NCBI GenBank assembly: GCA_031286755.1
Contig: JAITTX010000383.1
Coordinates: 1 to 64,000, forward strand
DNA: 64,000 nucleotides
Direction: 5' to 3'
Source: Paraburkholderia sp.
Lineage (GTDB): Bacteria > Pseudomonadota > Gammaproteobacteria > Burkholderiales > Burkholderiaceae
A program made the position numbers and the translations under genes. The notes beneath the pieces are model-generated. The model made no database searches, was not told the DNA's origin, and saw only the letters and a list, made by a program, of their open reading frames with translations. Shown here piece after piece: positions 51,954 through 62,199 of this stretch (position 1 is its first letter; every line of letters begins with the position of its first letter).

Positions 51954-54227
51954 ATGAGCAAGCAACGCGAAGTGCCGGGCATCCACCCCTACGACGGGCC
52001 CGCCGGCGGCTGGGGCGCGCTGCGGGCGACCGCTCAAGCCATCCGGCAGCAAATGGAGAACATCGAGGCGCCCATCGTCCTGCTGCGCACGAACCAGCCC
52101 GACGGCTTCGACTGCCCCGGCTGCGCCTGGCCTGACAAAGAGCACCGCTCGACCTTCCAGTTCTGCGAAAACGGCGCCAAGGCCGTGACCTGGGAGGCCA
52201 CGACCAAGCGCGTGCCGCCCGAGTTCTTCGCCGCCAATACCGTCACGTCGCTGCTGCAGAAGACCGATTTCGAACTGGAGGACATGGGCCGCCTCACGCA
52301 CCCGCTCGTCTACGACCGCGCGACCGACACGTTTCGCGCGGTGGACTGGGAAGACGCGTTTGCGCGCATCGGCGAGATCCTGCGCGCGCTGTCGCCGGAC
52401 GAGGTCGAGTTCTACACGTCGGGTCGCGCGTCGAATGAAGCCGCGTATCTGTATCAGTTGTTCGCCCGCGAATACGGCACGAACAATTTCCCCGATTGCT
52501 CGAATATGTGCCACGAGCCCACCAGTGTGGGGCTGCCGCAGTCGATCGGCATCGGCAAGGGCACGGTCTCGCTCGAAGACTTCGACACCACCGAACTCAT
52601 CATCGCCATCGGCCACAACCCGGGCACGAACCATCCGCGCATGATGGGCACGCTGCACGAGGCCTCGCGGCGCGGCGTGCCCATCATCGTCTTCAACCCG
52701 CTGCGCGAGCGCGCGCTCGAACGCTTCGCCGACCCGCAAAGCATGTTCGAGATGGCCACCTTCAGCTCGACGCGCATCGCCTCGACGTATTTCCAGGTCG
52801 ACGCGGGCGGCGACGCCGCCGCGCTCAAGGGCATCATGAAGGCGTTGCTCGCAATGGAAGCCGAACAGGGCAACGTGCTCGACAAGGCCTTCATTGCCGC
52901 CCATACGCAGGGGTTCGACGCGTTCGCGGCGGACCTCGAGGCCACCCCCTGGGACGATATCGAAAAGGCAAGCGGCCTCACGCGGCCAGATCTCGAGCAC
53001 GTGGCGATCGCCTATGCAACGTCGAACGCGACCATCGTGACCTACGGCATGGGCATCACCCAGCACAACAAAGGCACCGCCAACGTGCGGCTGATTGCCG
53101 ACCTGCTGCTCATGCGCGGCAACTTCGGCAAGCCCGGCGCCGGCATTTGCCCGCTGCGCGGTCATTCCAATGTGCAGGGCAATCGCACGGTGGGCATTAC
53201 CGAAAAGCCTTCGCTGGAATTTCTGAAGCTGATTGAAGACGCGTGCGGCTTCACTCCGCCGTCCGCGCACGGGCACGACGCGGTTCAGGCCATGCAGGCG
53301 ATGATCGACGGCAAGGCCCGCGCACTGATCTGCCTCGGCGGAAATTTCGCTGTCGCGCTGCCGGATTCCGGGCAGTCCTTTCCCGCCATGGCCGGGCTCG
53401 ACCTGAGCGTGCATATCGGCACCAAGCTCAATCGCACGCACCTTCTGGTCTCTAAGGAAACCTATATTTTCCCGTGCCTCGGGCGCACGGAGCTCGACAT
53501 GCAAACCGGCGGCAGACAATCCATCACGGTGGAGGACTCCATGTCCATGGTCCACGCTTCCGCAGGCAAGCTTACGCCCGCCTCCGAACACCTGCGCTCC
53601 GAGCCCGCCATCGTGGCCGGCATGGCGCGCGCGGCGCTGCCTCAAAGCAAGGTGCCGTGGATGGAGCTTATTTCCGACTACGACAGGATCCGCGAGCTGA
53701 TCGGAAGAACCGTGCCTGGCTTCGAGGACTTCAACGCGCGCATTCGCGTGCCGGGCGGATTCCGCCTGCCGCTGCCGCCCACCGAGCGGCAGTGGCACAC
53801 GCCTTCGGGCAAGGCCATGTTCTCGGTCTACGGCGGCGTGAAAGAAGACGCCGACGTGCTGGGCGCGCAGGACGTGCTGCGGCTCATCACGATCCGCAGC
53901 CACGACCAGTACAACACCACGATCTATGCGATGGACGACCGCTATCGCGGTGTTTTCGGGCGGCGCGACGTGCTCTTCATGAACGAGGAGGACATGGCGG
54001 AAAAAGGCATCGAGCACGGCGACACGGTCGATATCGAAACGCTCACGCCCGGGCGCACGCTGCGGCTCGCGAACCTCACGGCCATCGTCTACAGCATCGC
54101 GAAGGGATCGGTGGCGGCGTACTACCCGGAGGCGAACGTGCTCGTGCCGCTCGATTACATCGACAAGGAAAGCGGCACGCCCTCGTACAAGTCCGTGCCG
54201 GTGCGCGTCGTGCGCTCGGCCGCCTGA
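51954..54227 (+). CDS. FdhF/YdeP-family molybdopterin oxidoreductase
   Basis: YTSGRASNEAAYLYQLFAREYGTNNFPDCSNMCHEPTSVGLPQSIGIGKGTVSLEDFDTTELIIAIGHNPGTNHPRMM; LLLMRGNFGKPGAGICPLRGHSNVQGNRTVGI. Confidence 0.9.
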   Translation: MSKQREVPGIHPYDGPAGGWGALRATAQAIRQQMENIEAPIVLLRTNQPDGFDCPGCAWPDKEHRSTFQFCENGAKAVTWEATTKRVPPEFFAANTVTSLLQKTDFELEDMGRLTHPLVYDRATDTFRAVDWEDAFARIGEILRALSPDEVEFYTSGRASNEAAYLYQLFAREYGTNNFPDCSNMCHEPTSVGLPQSIGIGKGTVSLEDFDTTELIIAIGHNPGTNHPRMMGTLHEASRRGVPIIVFNPLRERALERFADPQSMFEMATFSSTRIASTYFQVDAGGDAAALKGIMKALLAMEAEQGNVLDKAFIAAHTQGFDAFAADLEATPWDDIEKASGLTRPDLEHVAIAYATSNATIVTYGMGITQHNKGTANVRLIADLLLMRGNFGKPGAGICPLRGHSNVQGNRTVGITEKPSLEFLKLIEDACGFTPPSAHGHDAVQAMQAMIDGKARALICLGGNFAVALPDSGQSFPAMAGLDLSVHIGTKLNRTHLLVSKETYIFPCLGRTELDMQTGGRQSITVEDSMSMVHASAGKLTPASEHLRSEPAIVAGMARAALPQSKVPWMELISDYDRIRELIGRTVPGFEDFNARIRVPGGFRLPLPPTERQWHTPSGKAMFSVYGGVKEDADVLGAQDVLRLITIRSHDQYNTTIYAMDDRYRGVFGRRDVLFMNEEDMAEKGIEHGDTVDIETLTPGRTLRLANLTAIVYSIAKGSVAAYYPEANVLVPLDYIDKESGTPSYKSVPVRVVRSAA

Positions 54228-54348
54228 CCCCGCGCGGCACGCCGAAACGCTGCGCGCGCGCCCGTCCGTCCGGCTGGAGCGTGATCGTCCCGGCCGGACA
54301 CCGTCCTTCGCACGCTCATGCAGCCGTAACCAGGAGCCCCGACCCATC

Positions 54349-55737
54349 ATGCAAATCTTCGACGCCCTTCATCTTGCCAGGCTGCAATTCGCGTTCACGG
54401 TCTCGTTTCATATCGTCTTTCCTGCCATCAGCATCGGCATGGCGAGCTTTCTCGCCGTGCTCGAATGGCGCCTGCTGATGACCGGCGACGCGGCCTACAA
54501 GGACATGTACCGCTTCTGGTCCAAAATCTTCGCCGTGGGCTTCGGCATGGGCGTGGTCTCGGGGGTCGTGATGGCCTACGAGTTCGGCACGAACTGGAGC
54601 GGCTTTTCCACCATCGCCGGCAATATCACGGGGCCGCTGCTGACCTATGAAGTCTTGACAGCCTTCTTTCTCGAAGCGGGCTTTCTAGGCGTCATGCTGT
54701 TCGGCTGGAACCGCGTGAGCCCCAAGGCGCACTTCTTCGCGACGCTGATGGTGGCGCTCGGCACGCTGATCTCCACGTTCTGGATTCTCTCGTCCAACAG
54801 TTTCATGCAGACGCCGCAGGGCTACGCCATCGAGAACGGCCGCATCGTGCCGGTGGACTGGTTCAAGGTGATCTTCAACCCGTCGTTCCCGTACCGGCTC
54901 GCGCACATGACGATTGCCGCGTTCATCGTGGCGGCGTTCATCGTGGCGGCGTGCGGCGCCTGGCACCTGCTGCACGGGCGGCGCGACGTGCCGGTCAAGC
55001 GCAGCTTTTCGATGGCGCTCTGGATGCTGCTGGTGCTCGCTCCTGTGCAGATTCTCGTGGGCGACGCGCACGGCCTGAACACGCGCGAATACCAGCCTGC
55101 CAAGATCGCGGCCATCGAAGGGCTGTGGGAGACCGAGCACGGCGGCACGTCGCTCAATCTCGTCGGCCTGCCCGACATGAAAGCGGAAGTCACGCGCTAC
55201 GCCATCAAGATTCCGCATCTGGGCAGCCTGATTCTCACGCATAGCTGGAATGGCGAGATTCGCGGCCTCAAGGATTTTCCGCCGCAAGACCGCCCGTATT
55301 CGCCCATCGTGTTCTGGACATTCCGCATCATGGCCGGTCTCGGCATGCTGATGCTGCTGCTCGCGCTGCTGGGTCTCTGGCTGCGCCCGCGCGGGCGCCT
55401 CTATGAAACACGCTGGTACCAGTGGTTCGTCTTCTGCATGGGGCCGTCCGGCATTGTGGCGCTGCTGGCCGGCTGGATCACGACCGAAGTGGGCCGCCAG
55501 CCCTGGACCGTGTACGGCGTCGTGCGCACGGTGGATTCGGTGTCGCCCATCGGCGCGCAACAGGCCGGCGTTTCGTTGCTGATACTCGTGATCGTGTATT
55601 TCCTCGTATTCGGCACGGGCGTCTACTACATGCTGAAGATGATGAAGAAAGGCCCTGCGCAAGGCATTGAAAGCCGTGAATCGCTGAAGCATCCCGGGTT
55701 GCACAACCGTGCGCTCGACGCCGTGTCTGGAGAATGA
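54349..55737 (+). CDS. cydA: Cytochrome bd-type ubiquinol oxidase subunit I (CioA-like short Q-loop)
   Basis: LHLARLQFAFTVSFHIVFPAISIGMASFLAVLEW, YEFGTNWSGFSTIAGNITGPLLTYEVLTAFFLEAGFLGVMLFG, GRQPWTVYGVVRTVDSVSPI. Confidence 0.93.
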   Translation: MQIFDALHLARLQFAFTVSFHIVFPAISIGMASFLAVLEWRLLMTGDAAYKDMYRFWSKIFAVGFGMGVVSGVVMAYEFGTNWSGFSTIAGNITGPLLTYEVLTAFFLEAGFLGVMLFGWNRVSPKAHFFATLMVALGTLISTFWILSSNSFMQTPQGYAIENGRIVPVDWFKVIFNPSFPYRLAHMTIAAFIVAAFIVAACGAWHLLHGRRDVPVKRSFSMALWMLLVLAPVQILVGDAHGLNTREYQPAKIAAIEGLWETEHGGTSLNLVGLPDMKAEVTRYAIKIPHLGSLILTHSWNGEIRGLKDFPPQDRPYSPIVFWTFRIMAGLGMLMLLLALLGLWLRPRGRLYETRWYQWFVFCMGPSGIVALLAGWITTEVGRQPWTVYGVVRTVDSVSPIGAQQAGVSLLILVIVYFLVFGTGVYYMLKMMKKGPAQGIESRESLKHPGLHNRALDAVSGE

Positions 55738-55741
55738 CGCC

Positions 55742-56749
55742 ATGCAAATCGATCTTCCCGTTATCTGGGCCGCCATCATCGGACTCGGCGTCTTCATCTA
55801 CGTGATGCTCGACGGCTTCGATCTTGGCATTGGCTTGCTGTTTCCCTTCTTCGAAGGCAAAGGCGAGCGCGAGGTCATGCTCAATACCGTCGCGCCGGTC
55901 TGGGACGGCAACGAAACCTTTCTCGTGCTCGGCGGCGCCGGCCTTTACGGCGCATTCCCCGTGGTCTATTCGACGCTGCTGCCGGCCAACTACATGCCGC
56001 TCATGCTGATGGTGGTGGGCCTGATCTTCCGTGGCGCGGCGTTCGAGCTGCGCGCGAAAGCCACGCGCACGCAGCACGCCTGGGATCTCGCGTTCATCGG
56101 CGGCTCGGCGCTCGCGGCGATGTGCCAGGGCATCGTGCTGGGCTCGCTGCTGCAAGGCATCAAGATCGTGGACGACAAGTTCGCTGGCGACCCGTTCGAC
56201 TGGTTCTCCCCGTTCAGCGTGTTTTGCGGATTCGGTGTCTTGATCACCTACGCGACGCTCGGCTGCGGCTGGCTCATTCTCAAGACCGATGGCGAATTGC
56301 AGCGCAAGATGCGCCAGCTCATGCGCCCGCTTGGCGCCGTGCTGCTGGGCGCCATTGCCGTGGTGAGCCTGTGGACCGTGCTGGGCTTGCCGGCCGTGGC
56401 GCAGCGCTGGTTTTCGAGCGGCAATCTCGGCTGGTTCCTGCCCGTGCCCATACTCGTGCTGGTGTGCGTCGCGGGCATCTTCCGTTCGGTGCGGCTCGAG
56501 CACGAAGCCATGCCCTTCCTGCTCACCCTGGCCATTTGCTTTCTCGGCTACACCGGGCTCGTCATCAGCATCTGGCCGTACATCATTCCGCCATCGCTGA
56601 CGATCTGGGAAGCCTCCTCGAGCCATTCGAGCCAGCTCTTCGCGCTGGTGGGCACGGCCATCGTGCTGCCGATCATTCTGGTCTACAACGCCATGCAATA
56701 TCGCGTGTTCCGCGGCAAGGTCCGCGAGGGAGATGCGGGCTACCACTAA
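55742..56749 (+). CDS. cydB: Cytochrome bd-type ubiquinol oxidase subunit II
   Basis: LPVIWAAIIGLGVFIYVMLDGFDLGIGLLFPFFEGKGEREVMLNTVAPVWDGNETFLVLGGAGLYGAFPVVYSTLLPANYMPLMLMV. Confidence 0.93.
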   Translation: MQIDLPVIWAAIIGLGVFIYVMLDGFDLGIGLLFPFFEGKGEREVMLNTVAPVWDGNETFLVLGGAGLYGAFPVVYSTLLPANYMPLMLMVVGLIFRGAAFELRAKATRTQHAWDLAFIGGSALAAMCQGIVLGSLLQGIKIVDDKFAGDPFDWFSPFSVFCGFGVLITYATLGCGWLILKTDGELQRKMRQLMRPLGAVLLGAIAVVSLWTVLGLPAVAQRWFSSGNLGWFLPVPILVLVCVAGIFRSVRLEHEAMPFLLTLAICFLGYTGLVISIWPYIIPPSLTIWEASSSHSSQLFALVGTAIVLPIILVYNAMQYRVFRGKVREGDAGYH

Positions 56750-56776
56750 AAATCCGCTACGTGAAAAGAGCACATC

Positions 56777-57493
56777 ATGATTGTGAGGCCCAGGGAGAAC
56801 GGGTTCTGGCTACTGTTCATATGGCATGGCGCGGTGCTGCAATCGATCATCCCGCAACTGATATTCATGGCGATCGTGAGCAGTCTCGCGGTGTTTACGC
56901 ACGGGCGCGTATTCGGCGAGAAGATTCCGTTGAATACCGCTCCGTTCACGCTATTCGGCGTGGCGCTCGCGATCTTTCGTGCGCCTGCTGGGAAACGGCC
57001 AGGCCGAGCGATTGCGCGGCCTGGCCTACAAACCCGTTGCGATTCTCAACGAGATTCGCCGTGAACTGGTCAGCCCGCAATATGGAGTTCATGCATCCGG
57101 CACGAAGCTCTGGATGCTCGATGCGCAGATCAACGAGCTGGGCAAGATCGTGGGCGGCTGCGAGCGCATTGCGTCCACGCCCATACCGTTTGCCTATAAC
57201 GTGCTATTGCACCGGACCGTCTACGCCTATTGCGTGCTGCTGCCGTTCGGTCTGGTCGATTCGGCCTGGTCGATTCGGCCGAGTTCTTCACACCCCTGCT
57301 CTGCGTGTTCATCTCCTATACGCTGATCGCGCTGGAGGCTATCGCGAGCGAAGTGGCCGATCCGTTCAGCACCGCGCCGAACGCGCTGGCGCTCGATGCC
57401 ATGACCCGCACTATCGAGCGCACCGTGCTCGAACTGTGCGGGTGCCCGCTGCCCGATCCTGTCAAACCGTTGCGCGCGTATCAGCTCACCTGA
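56777..57493 (+). pseudogene. Bestrophin-family (UPF0187/YneE) pseudogene
   Basis: Family blocks in successive frames: MIVRPRENGFWLLFIWHGAVLQSIIPQLIFMAIVSSLAVFTHGRVFGEKIPLNTAPFTLFGVALAIF / YKPVAILNEIRRELVS...LWMLDAQINELGKIVGGCERIASTPIPFAYNVLLHRTVYAYCVLLPFGLVDSA / EFFTPLLCVFISYTLIALEAIASEVADPFSTAPNALALDAMTRTIERTVLELCG. Confidence 0.88.
57252..57279. repeat. Exact 14-bp tandem duplication causing a frameshift in the bestrophin pseudogene
   Basis: CTGGTCGATTCGGC at 57252-57265 and 57266-57279; removing one copy restores LPFGLVDSAEFFTPLL. Confidence 0.95.
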
Positions 57494-57562
57494 GCACACG
57501 ACATTTCACATCGAGGTCCCGTTGCGTGCACGCGTTCGCAAAATCGCGCGGCCACACCGATT

Positions 57563-59041
57563 TCAAATTGCGTCGAGCGGATAAATCGGTCTGCGCACTT
57601 TCTTGAATGCGAGCTTGCCGTAATCCGAAGTGCACACACCAACGCCCGCGCATTCGATCACCTCGCGCGCGAGGTCGCCGAAGCCGGCGCGCCAGTGCAC
57701 GCGGCTTTTGAGCACGATATAGCGCTTTTGCGTCGGGTCGATGCCCACTGACGACAGGCAATTGAGATCGAACGGCTCCTGGTGCGCGGAGACCACCACG
57801 ATCTCGATCTTGCCCGTGTCGAGCACCACGGTCGGCCCGCTGTTGTTGAGCGCGCCGCGATACATCGGGCCGCGGTTGCGATACACGCCGTCGAAAATCA
57901 GTTTGACGCGCGCCGTCACTTCGAGCGGCCGGCTCGATTCGGCAAGCGCCGGCATGGACAGCTTGCCGCCCAGCTCCAGCGTGAGCTTGTTGCCGATGCC
58001 CGCGGCAATGGCCTGCTGCACCGCCTGCGGGTCGCAAATGGCGAAAAACACGGCATTGTCGAGGTCCTGCCGCAACACCTCGGCGAGCACCTCGGTGGTG
58101 TCCATCGTGCCGCCCGAAGCGGTGTTGTCGCAATGATCGAGCAGCACGAGTGGTCCGGCAGTCTCCGAAGCCCGGGCGCGCGCCACCGATTGCGCAAGCG
58201 GTTCGCTCGCATAGAGAAACTGCTCGCGCGCCCGCCATGCCTCGTCGAGCAGCGCGTCACGCATTCCGGCCGCCTGCTCCGCATTGCCGTCGGCGCACAC
58301 CACCACGCTGAGTCCCGCGTTGGCAATATCGGCATTGGGAAAACCCACGAACAGCGAGGCCGCGAGCGCGTCGCTCTTTTCGTATTGCATGCAGCGCGCC
58401 TGCAGCGACTTGTTCGGCTCCGCGTGCGTGCCCTGGCGCATCACGTGCGGCAGCATCGGCTTGTTGCCCCACGCCATGACCGGCCGGATCTCGCCCGCGA
58501 TCGTGCGCGCGATCACGCGCGCGGCGCGCTCGCCCGCTTCGTACATGTCCACGTGCGGGTAGGTGTGATAGCCCGTGATGACCGTCGCGTGCTGCACGAT
58601 GTCGTCGTAGAGATTCGCGTGCATGTCGAGCGTCACGCCCACCGGAGTATGCGGATCGATCTCGCGCAGGCGTTTGAGCAGCGTGCCTTCGCCGTCGTCG
58701 AGCGATTGCGTGACCATCGCGCCGTGCAGGTCGAGCAGGATGCCGTCGTAGCCGCCCTGCGCCACCGCATCGAGGATCAGGCCGGTAATGCTGCGGTAAG
58801 CCTCGTCGTCGACAGGTCCGCTCGGGAACGCGTCGGCGGCCACGGGCAGCACGATCTGCGCGCCCAGTTGCTCCGCGACGTCGATGTACGCGCCCAGCGC
58901 CCCGCCCGTGCCACGGTACGCCTTCAGCGCGGCCTCGCCCGCAACGGCGCCGCCGCCCTTGCGAAAGAAGCGCTCGAACGGCGTGGGCACGGGAGAAAAC
59001 GTATTGGTCTCGTGCTTGAACATCGCGAGCAGCAAACGCAT
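57563..59041 (-). CDS. M81-family metallopeptidase (MlrC-like), copy 2
   Basis: MRLLLAMFKHETNTFSPVPTPFERF, DGILLDLHGAMVTQSLDDGEG, LDMHANLYDDIVQHATVITGYHTYPHVDMYEAGERAARVI, LLDHCDNTASGGTMDTTEVL. Confidence 0.92.
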   Translation of the reverse strand: MRLLLAMFKHETNTFSPVPTPFERFFRKGGGAVAGEAALKAYRGTGGALGAYIDVAEQLGAQIVLPVAADAFPSGPVDDEAYRSITGLILDAVAQGGYDGILLDLHGAMVTQSLDDGEGTLLKRLREIDPHTPVGVTLDMHANLYDDIVQHATVITGYHTYPHVDMYEAGERAARVIARTIAGEIRPVMAWGNKPMLPHVMRQGTHAEPNKSLQARCMQYEKSDALAASLFVGFPNADIANAGLSVVVCADGNAEQAAGMRDALLDEAWRAREQFLYASEPLAQSVARARASETAGPLVLLDHCDNTASGGTMDTTEVLAEVLRQDLDNAVFFAICDPQAVQQAIAAGIGNKLTLELGGKLSMPALAESSRPLEVTARVKLIFDGVYRNRGPMYRGALNNSGPTVVLDTGKIEIVVVSAHQEPFDLNCLSSVGIDPTQKRYIVLKSRVHWRAGFGDLAREVIECAGVGVCTSDYGKLAFKKVRRPIYPLDAI

Positions 59042-59133
59042 GAGAGACTCCTTTCGAGGTGACCGACGATTATTCGTTATGCCTGGTTAGCCGCGATGGC
59101 CATACACGCGGCCCCGGCTTTCATTTCAGGCGC

Positions 59134-60633
59134 TCAGCGCGCCGCGTGCCACGCGGTTTCGTCATCGAGCGGGTAGACGGGCCGCGCGAGACGCGTATAG
59201 CGAAAGAGCCCATAGTCCGAGCCCGTGACCCCACGGCTGTCGCATTCGACGAGCCCCGCCGCGATGGGCACGAACACGGGCCGGCAATACATGCGCGATT
59301 TCAGCAGCAAAAAGCGCGCGCGGCGCGGATCGATGCCTACGCTCTCGAACACGCCCAGGTCCCACGGCTCATGCGTGCGCTCGGTCACGACGAGCGTGGC
59401 CGCGCCCGTGTCGAGCACCGCCGCGCGTCCCATATAGGCGCGCTGGCCGGTATAGGTCGGGCCGGTGATCACGTACTCGCCGTCGGTGATGGCGCGCACG
59501 ACGCCGGTAGCCATGAACGGCGCGTGCGGCGCGGCGCCCTCGCGCGCGAGCTTGTTGCCGATGCCGAGCGTCACCCGCGCGCCCACGCCCGCATCGATGA
59601 GCGCGGCCACGGCCTCAGGGTCGCACAGCGGGCCGCTCACCATGCCCGTGAGACCGTGCGCGAGCGCCGCTTCGAGCAAATCCATCGTGTCGCAAGTGCC
59701 GCCCGACATGCAGTTGTCGCCGTGATCGAGCAGCAGCACGGGCTTGCCTGTGTCTTGTGTCTCCTGCGCGAGTTGCGCCGCGCGCGCAACCGATTCCGCG
59801 AGCGGCGGGCTGCGATAGACGAACTCGCCGCGCTCGTCCCAGATCTGCCGCGCGATGCGCTCGGCCACTGCTTCGGCCGTGGCGGCATCGCCGTCGCCCA
59901 CCACCACTACGCTGATGCACGGCGCGGGAATGTCCGCGAGCGAGAAGCCCGCGAGCACCGAAACGGCCAGCATGCCCTCGGCCTCGGCGGCGCGCGCGGC
60001 CTCCACGGCGCGGCGCATCGCGCCATCGGCGCTCGAACTGCGTAGCGTGGAGGTGAGCAGCGGCGGCCGCCGCCACGCGAGCACCGGGCGCGCATGGCCC
60101 TTGATGCGCGCGAGCAGAAGGCGCGCGGCGTGCTCGCCCGTCTCGTACATGTCCACGTGCGGATAAGTTTTGAAGCTCACGATCACGTCCGCGTTGTCGA
60201 TCATCTTTTGCGTGACGTTGCCGTGCAGATCGAGCGCGACCGCGATCGGCGCATCGGGCAACGCGGCGCGCACGCGTTCGAGCAGATCGCCCTCGCCATC
60301 CGGCGTCTGCTCGGCCACCATCGCGCCGTGCAGGTCGAGCATGACCGCATCGCAGCCCGGCGCGGCGGCCACGATCTCCGCGCAGATCGCGTCGTATGCG
60401 GCGGCGGCCACCGGCCCGCTCGGATTCGCGGCAGCGGACACGGGCGTCACGATCTGTGCGCCCTCGCTCTCGGCCGCGTCGATGAACGCCGACATGGCCG
60501 TGCGCATGCCCTTGTTCTCGCGATACGCGTGCTCGCCCCAGGCGGGGCCGTTGCCGCCGAACGCGGCCAACGGCGTGGCAACCGGCGAGAACGTGTTGGT
60601 CTCGTGATTCATCCGGGCGATGAGGATTTTCAT
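59134..60633 (-). CDS. M81-family metallopeptidase (MlrC-like), copy 1
   Basis: MKILIARMNHETNTFSPVATPLAAFGGNGPAWG, DAVMLDLHGAMVAEQTPDGEG, LDLHGNVTQKMIDNADVIVSFKTYPHVDMYETGEHAARLL, LLDHGDNCMSGGTCDTMDLL. Confidence 0.92.
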   Translation of the reverse strand: MKILIARMNHETNTFSPVATPLAAFGGNGPAWGEHAYRENKGMRTAMSAFIDAAESEGAQIVTPVSAAANPSGPVAAAAYDAICAEIVAAAPGCDAVMLDLHGAMVAEQTPDGEGDLLERVRAALPDAPIAVALDLHGNVTQKMIDNADVIVSFKTYPHVDMYETGEHAARLLLARIKGHARPVLAWRRPPLLTSTLRSSSADGAMRRAVEAARAAEAEGMLAVSVLAGFSLADIPAPCISVVVVGDGDAATAEAVAERIARQIWDERGEFVYRSPPLAESVARAAQLAQETQDTGKPVLLLDHGDNCMSGGTCDTMDLLEAALAHGLTGMVSGPLCDPEAVAALIDAGVGARVTLGIGNKLAREGAAPHAPFMATGVVRAITDGEYVITGPTYTGQRAYMGRAAVLDTGAATLVVTERTHEPWDLGVFESVGIDPRRARFLLLKSRMYCRPVFVPIAAGLVECDSRGVTGSDYGLFRYTRLARPVYPLDDETAWHAAR

Positions 60634-60733
60634 GCGAAGTCCTTCACGGGAGCATTCGCCGTGGTGTCGTGAGCCGTTTCCTGAACTTGCATCGATGAGA
60701 TTCCTTGCATGGATCATGAAGCGGGCGCGGCGC

Positions 60734-61435
60734 TCAAACGACGCCGACACCCAGATAGCGGTCCTTGATCGCATGATCGGCGGCGAACGCCGCATTGCCG
60801 CCTTCATAGACGATCACGCCCTGCTCGACGATGTAATGCCGGTCGGCAAGCTGCGTGCACACTTCGAGATTCTGCTCGACGAGCAGGATCGCCACGCCCG
60901 CGCTCTTGATCTGCTTGAGCTGAGCGACGATCTCCTCGACGATCACGGGCGCGAGCCCCTCCACCGGCTCGTCGAGCATCAGCAGGCGCGGATGGTTCAT
61001 CAATGCGCGCCCGATGGCGAGCATCTGCTGCTCGCCGCCCGAGAGTTGCGCGCCGCCGTTCTTGCGCCGCTCCTGCAAGCGCGGAAAGATGCGATAGACA
61101 TCGGCGAGCTGCCACGGCGAGTCCTTGCGCGCGGCAAGGCGCAAGTTTTCTTCCACGCTCAGAAGCCGGAAGATGCCGCGGTGCTCGGGCACGAAGCACA
61201 GCCCCGCCGCCGCGATGCGGTGCGGCGGCTGCCCGGCAACGGGCTTGCCCGCGAACGCCACCGAACCGCCGCGCGGCGCGACCACGCCGGCGATCGTCTT
61301 CAGCGTGGTGGATTTGCCCGCGCCGTTGCGGCCGAGCAGCGTCACCGTCTCGCCCTCGTTCACCTGCAGCGACACGCCTTGCAGGATGTGGCTCTTGCCG
61401 TAGTACGCGTGAATGTCCCGCACGTCGAGCATCAT
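60734..61435 (-). CDS. Branched-chain amino-acid-type ABC transporter ATP-binding protein (LivF-like)
   Basis: LLGRNGAGKSTTLKTIAG, LSGGEQQMLAIGRALMNHPRLLMLDEPVEGLAPVIVEEI. Confidence 0.93.
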   Translation of the reverse strand: MMLDVRDIHAYYGKSHILQGVSLQVNEGETVTLLGRNGAGKSTTLKTIAGVVAPRGGSVAFAGKPVAGQPPHRIAAAGLCFVPEHRGIFRLLSVEENLRLAARKDSPWQLADVYRIFPRLQERRKNGGAQLSGGEQQMLAIGRALMNHPRLLMLDEPVEGLAPVIVEEIVAQLKQIKSAGVAILLVEQNLEVCTQLADRHYIVEQGVIVYEGGNAAFAADHAIKDRYLGVGVV

Positions 61436-62199
61436 GCGCGGCCTCCCGTGATCATGTTGCCGAGATAGGCGCTGCGCACGCGCTCGTCGCCGCGAATCGC
61501 ATCGGGCTTGCCTTCCACCAGCACGCGGCCCTGCTGCATCACCGTGATGGTGTCGGAGATGTCCATCACGATGCCCATGTTGTGCTCGATGAGCACCACC
61601 GTGTATTCGTCGCGCAGGCCGCGAATGAGCGCCTTCATGTCGTCAAGATCGTCGACGCCCATGCCCGAGGTGGGCTCGTCGAGAAACACGGCGCGCGGAC
61701 GCGCGGCCAGCGCCATGCCCACCTCCAGACGCCGTTGCTGGCCGTGCGAGAGCGCGCTGGCCGCCGTATCGGCGAAACGCTGCAACGCAAGGCGCTCCAG
61801 CACGCGCTCCACCGTTTCCGTATGCGCGAGCGCGCCGCGCGGCGGCGTCCACGCATTGAGCGCGCGCCGCGACTGCACGCCCTGCGCCGCCACCCGCAGG
61901 TTCTCGCGCACGCTCAGGTTCTGGAACAGGCTCGTGACCTGGAACGAACGGGCGATGCCGCGCCGCACGCGCTTGTAGTCGGGCTCGCGCGTGACGTCGT
62001 GGCCGTCGAACACGATGCTGCCCGAGGTGATCGGCACCGTGCCCGTGAGCACGTGAAAGAGCGTGGTCTTGCCCGCGCCGTTGGGGCCGATCACCGAATG
62101 CACCGTGCGTGGCGCGACGCGCAGATCCACGCCCGAGAGCGCCGTGAACTTGCCGTAGCGCTTGACGATGCCCGTGGCATTGAGAATCGCGTCGCTCAT
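61432..62199 (-). CDS. Branched-chain amino-acid-type ABC transporter ATP-binding protein (LivG-like)
   Basis: MSDAILNATGIVKRYGKFTALSGVDLRV, IGPNGAGKTTLFHVLTG, LSHGQQRRLEVGMALAARPRAVFLDEPTSGMGVDDL. Confidence 0.93.
   Translation of the reverse strand: MSDAILNATGIVKRYGKFTALSGVDLRVAPRTVHSVIGPNGAGKTTLFHVLTGTVPITSGSIVFDGHDVTREPDYKRVRRGIARSFQVTSLFQNLSVRENLRVAAQGVQSRRALNAWTPPRGALAHTETVERVLERLALQRFADTAASALSHGQQRRLEVGMALAARPRAVFLDEPTSGMGVDDLDDMKALIRGLRDEYTVVLIEHNMGIVMDISDTITVMQQGRVLVEGKPDAIRGDERVRSAYLGNMITGGRA

Noticed and set aside
54921-54950. Perfect 15-bp tandem repeat (GTTCATCGTGGCGGC x2) inside cydA
   Set aside because: In frame (FIVAAFIVAA) in a TM helix; the surrounding segment appears to have the same length as remembered CioA homologs, so it is probably not a recent insertion.
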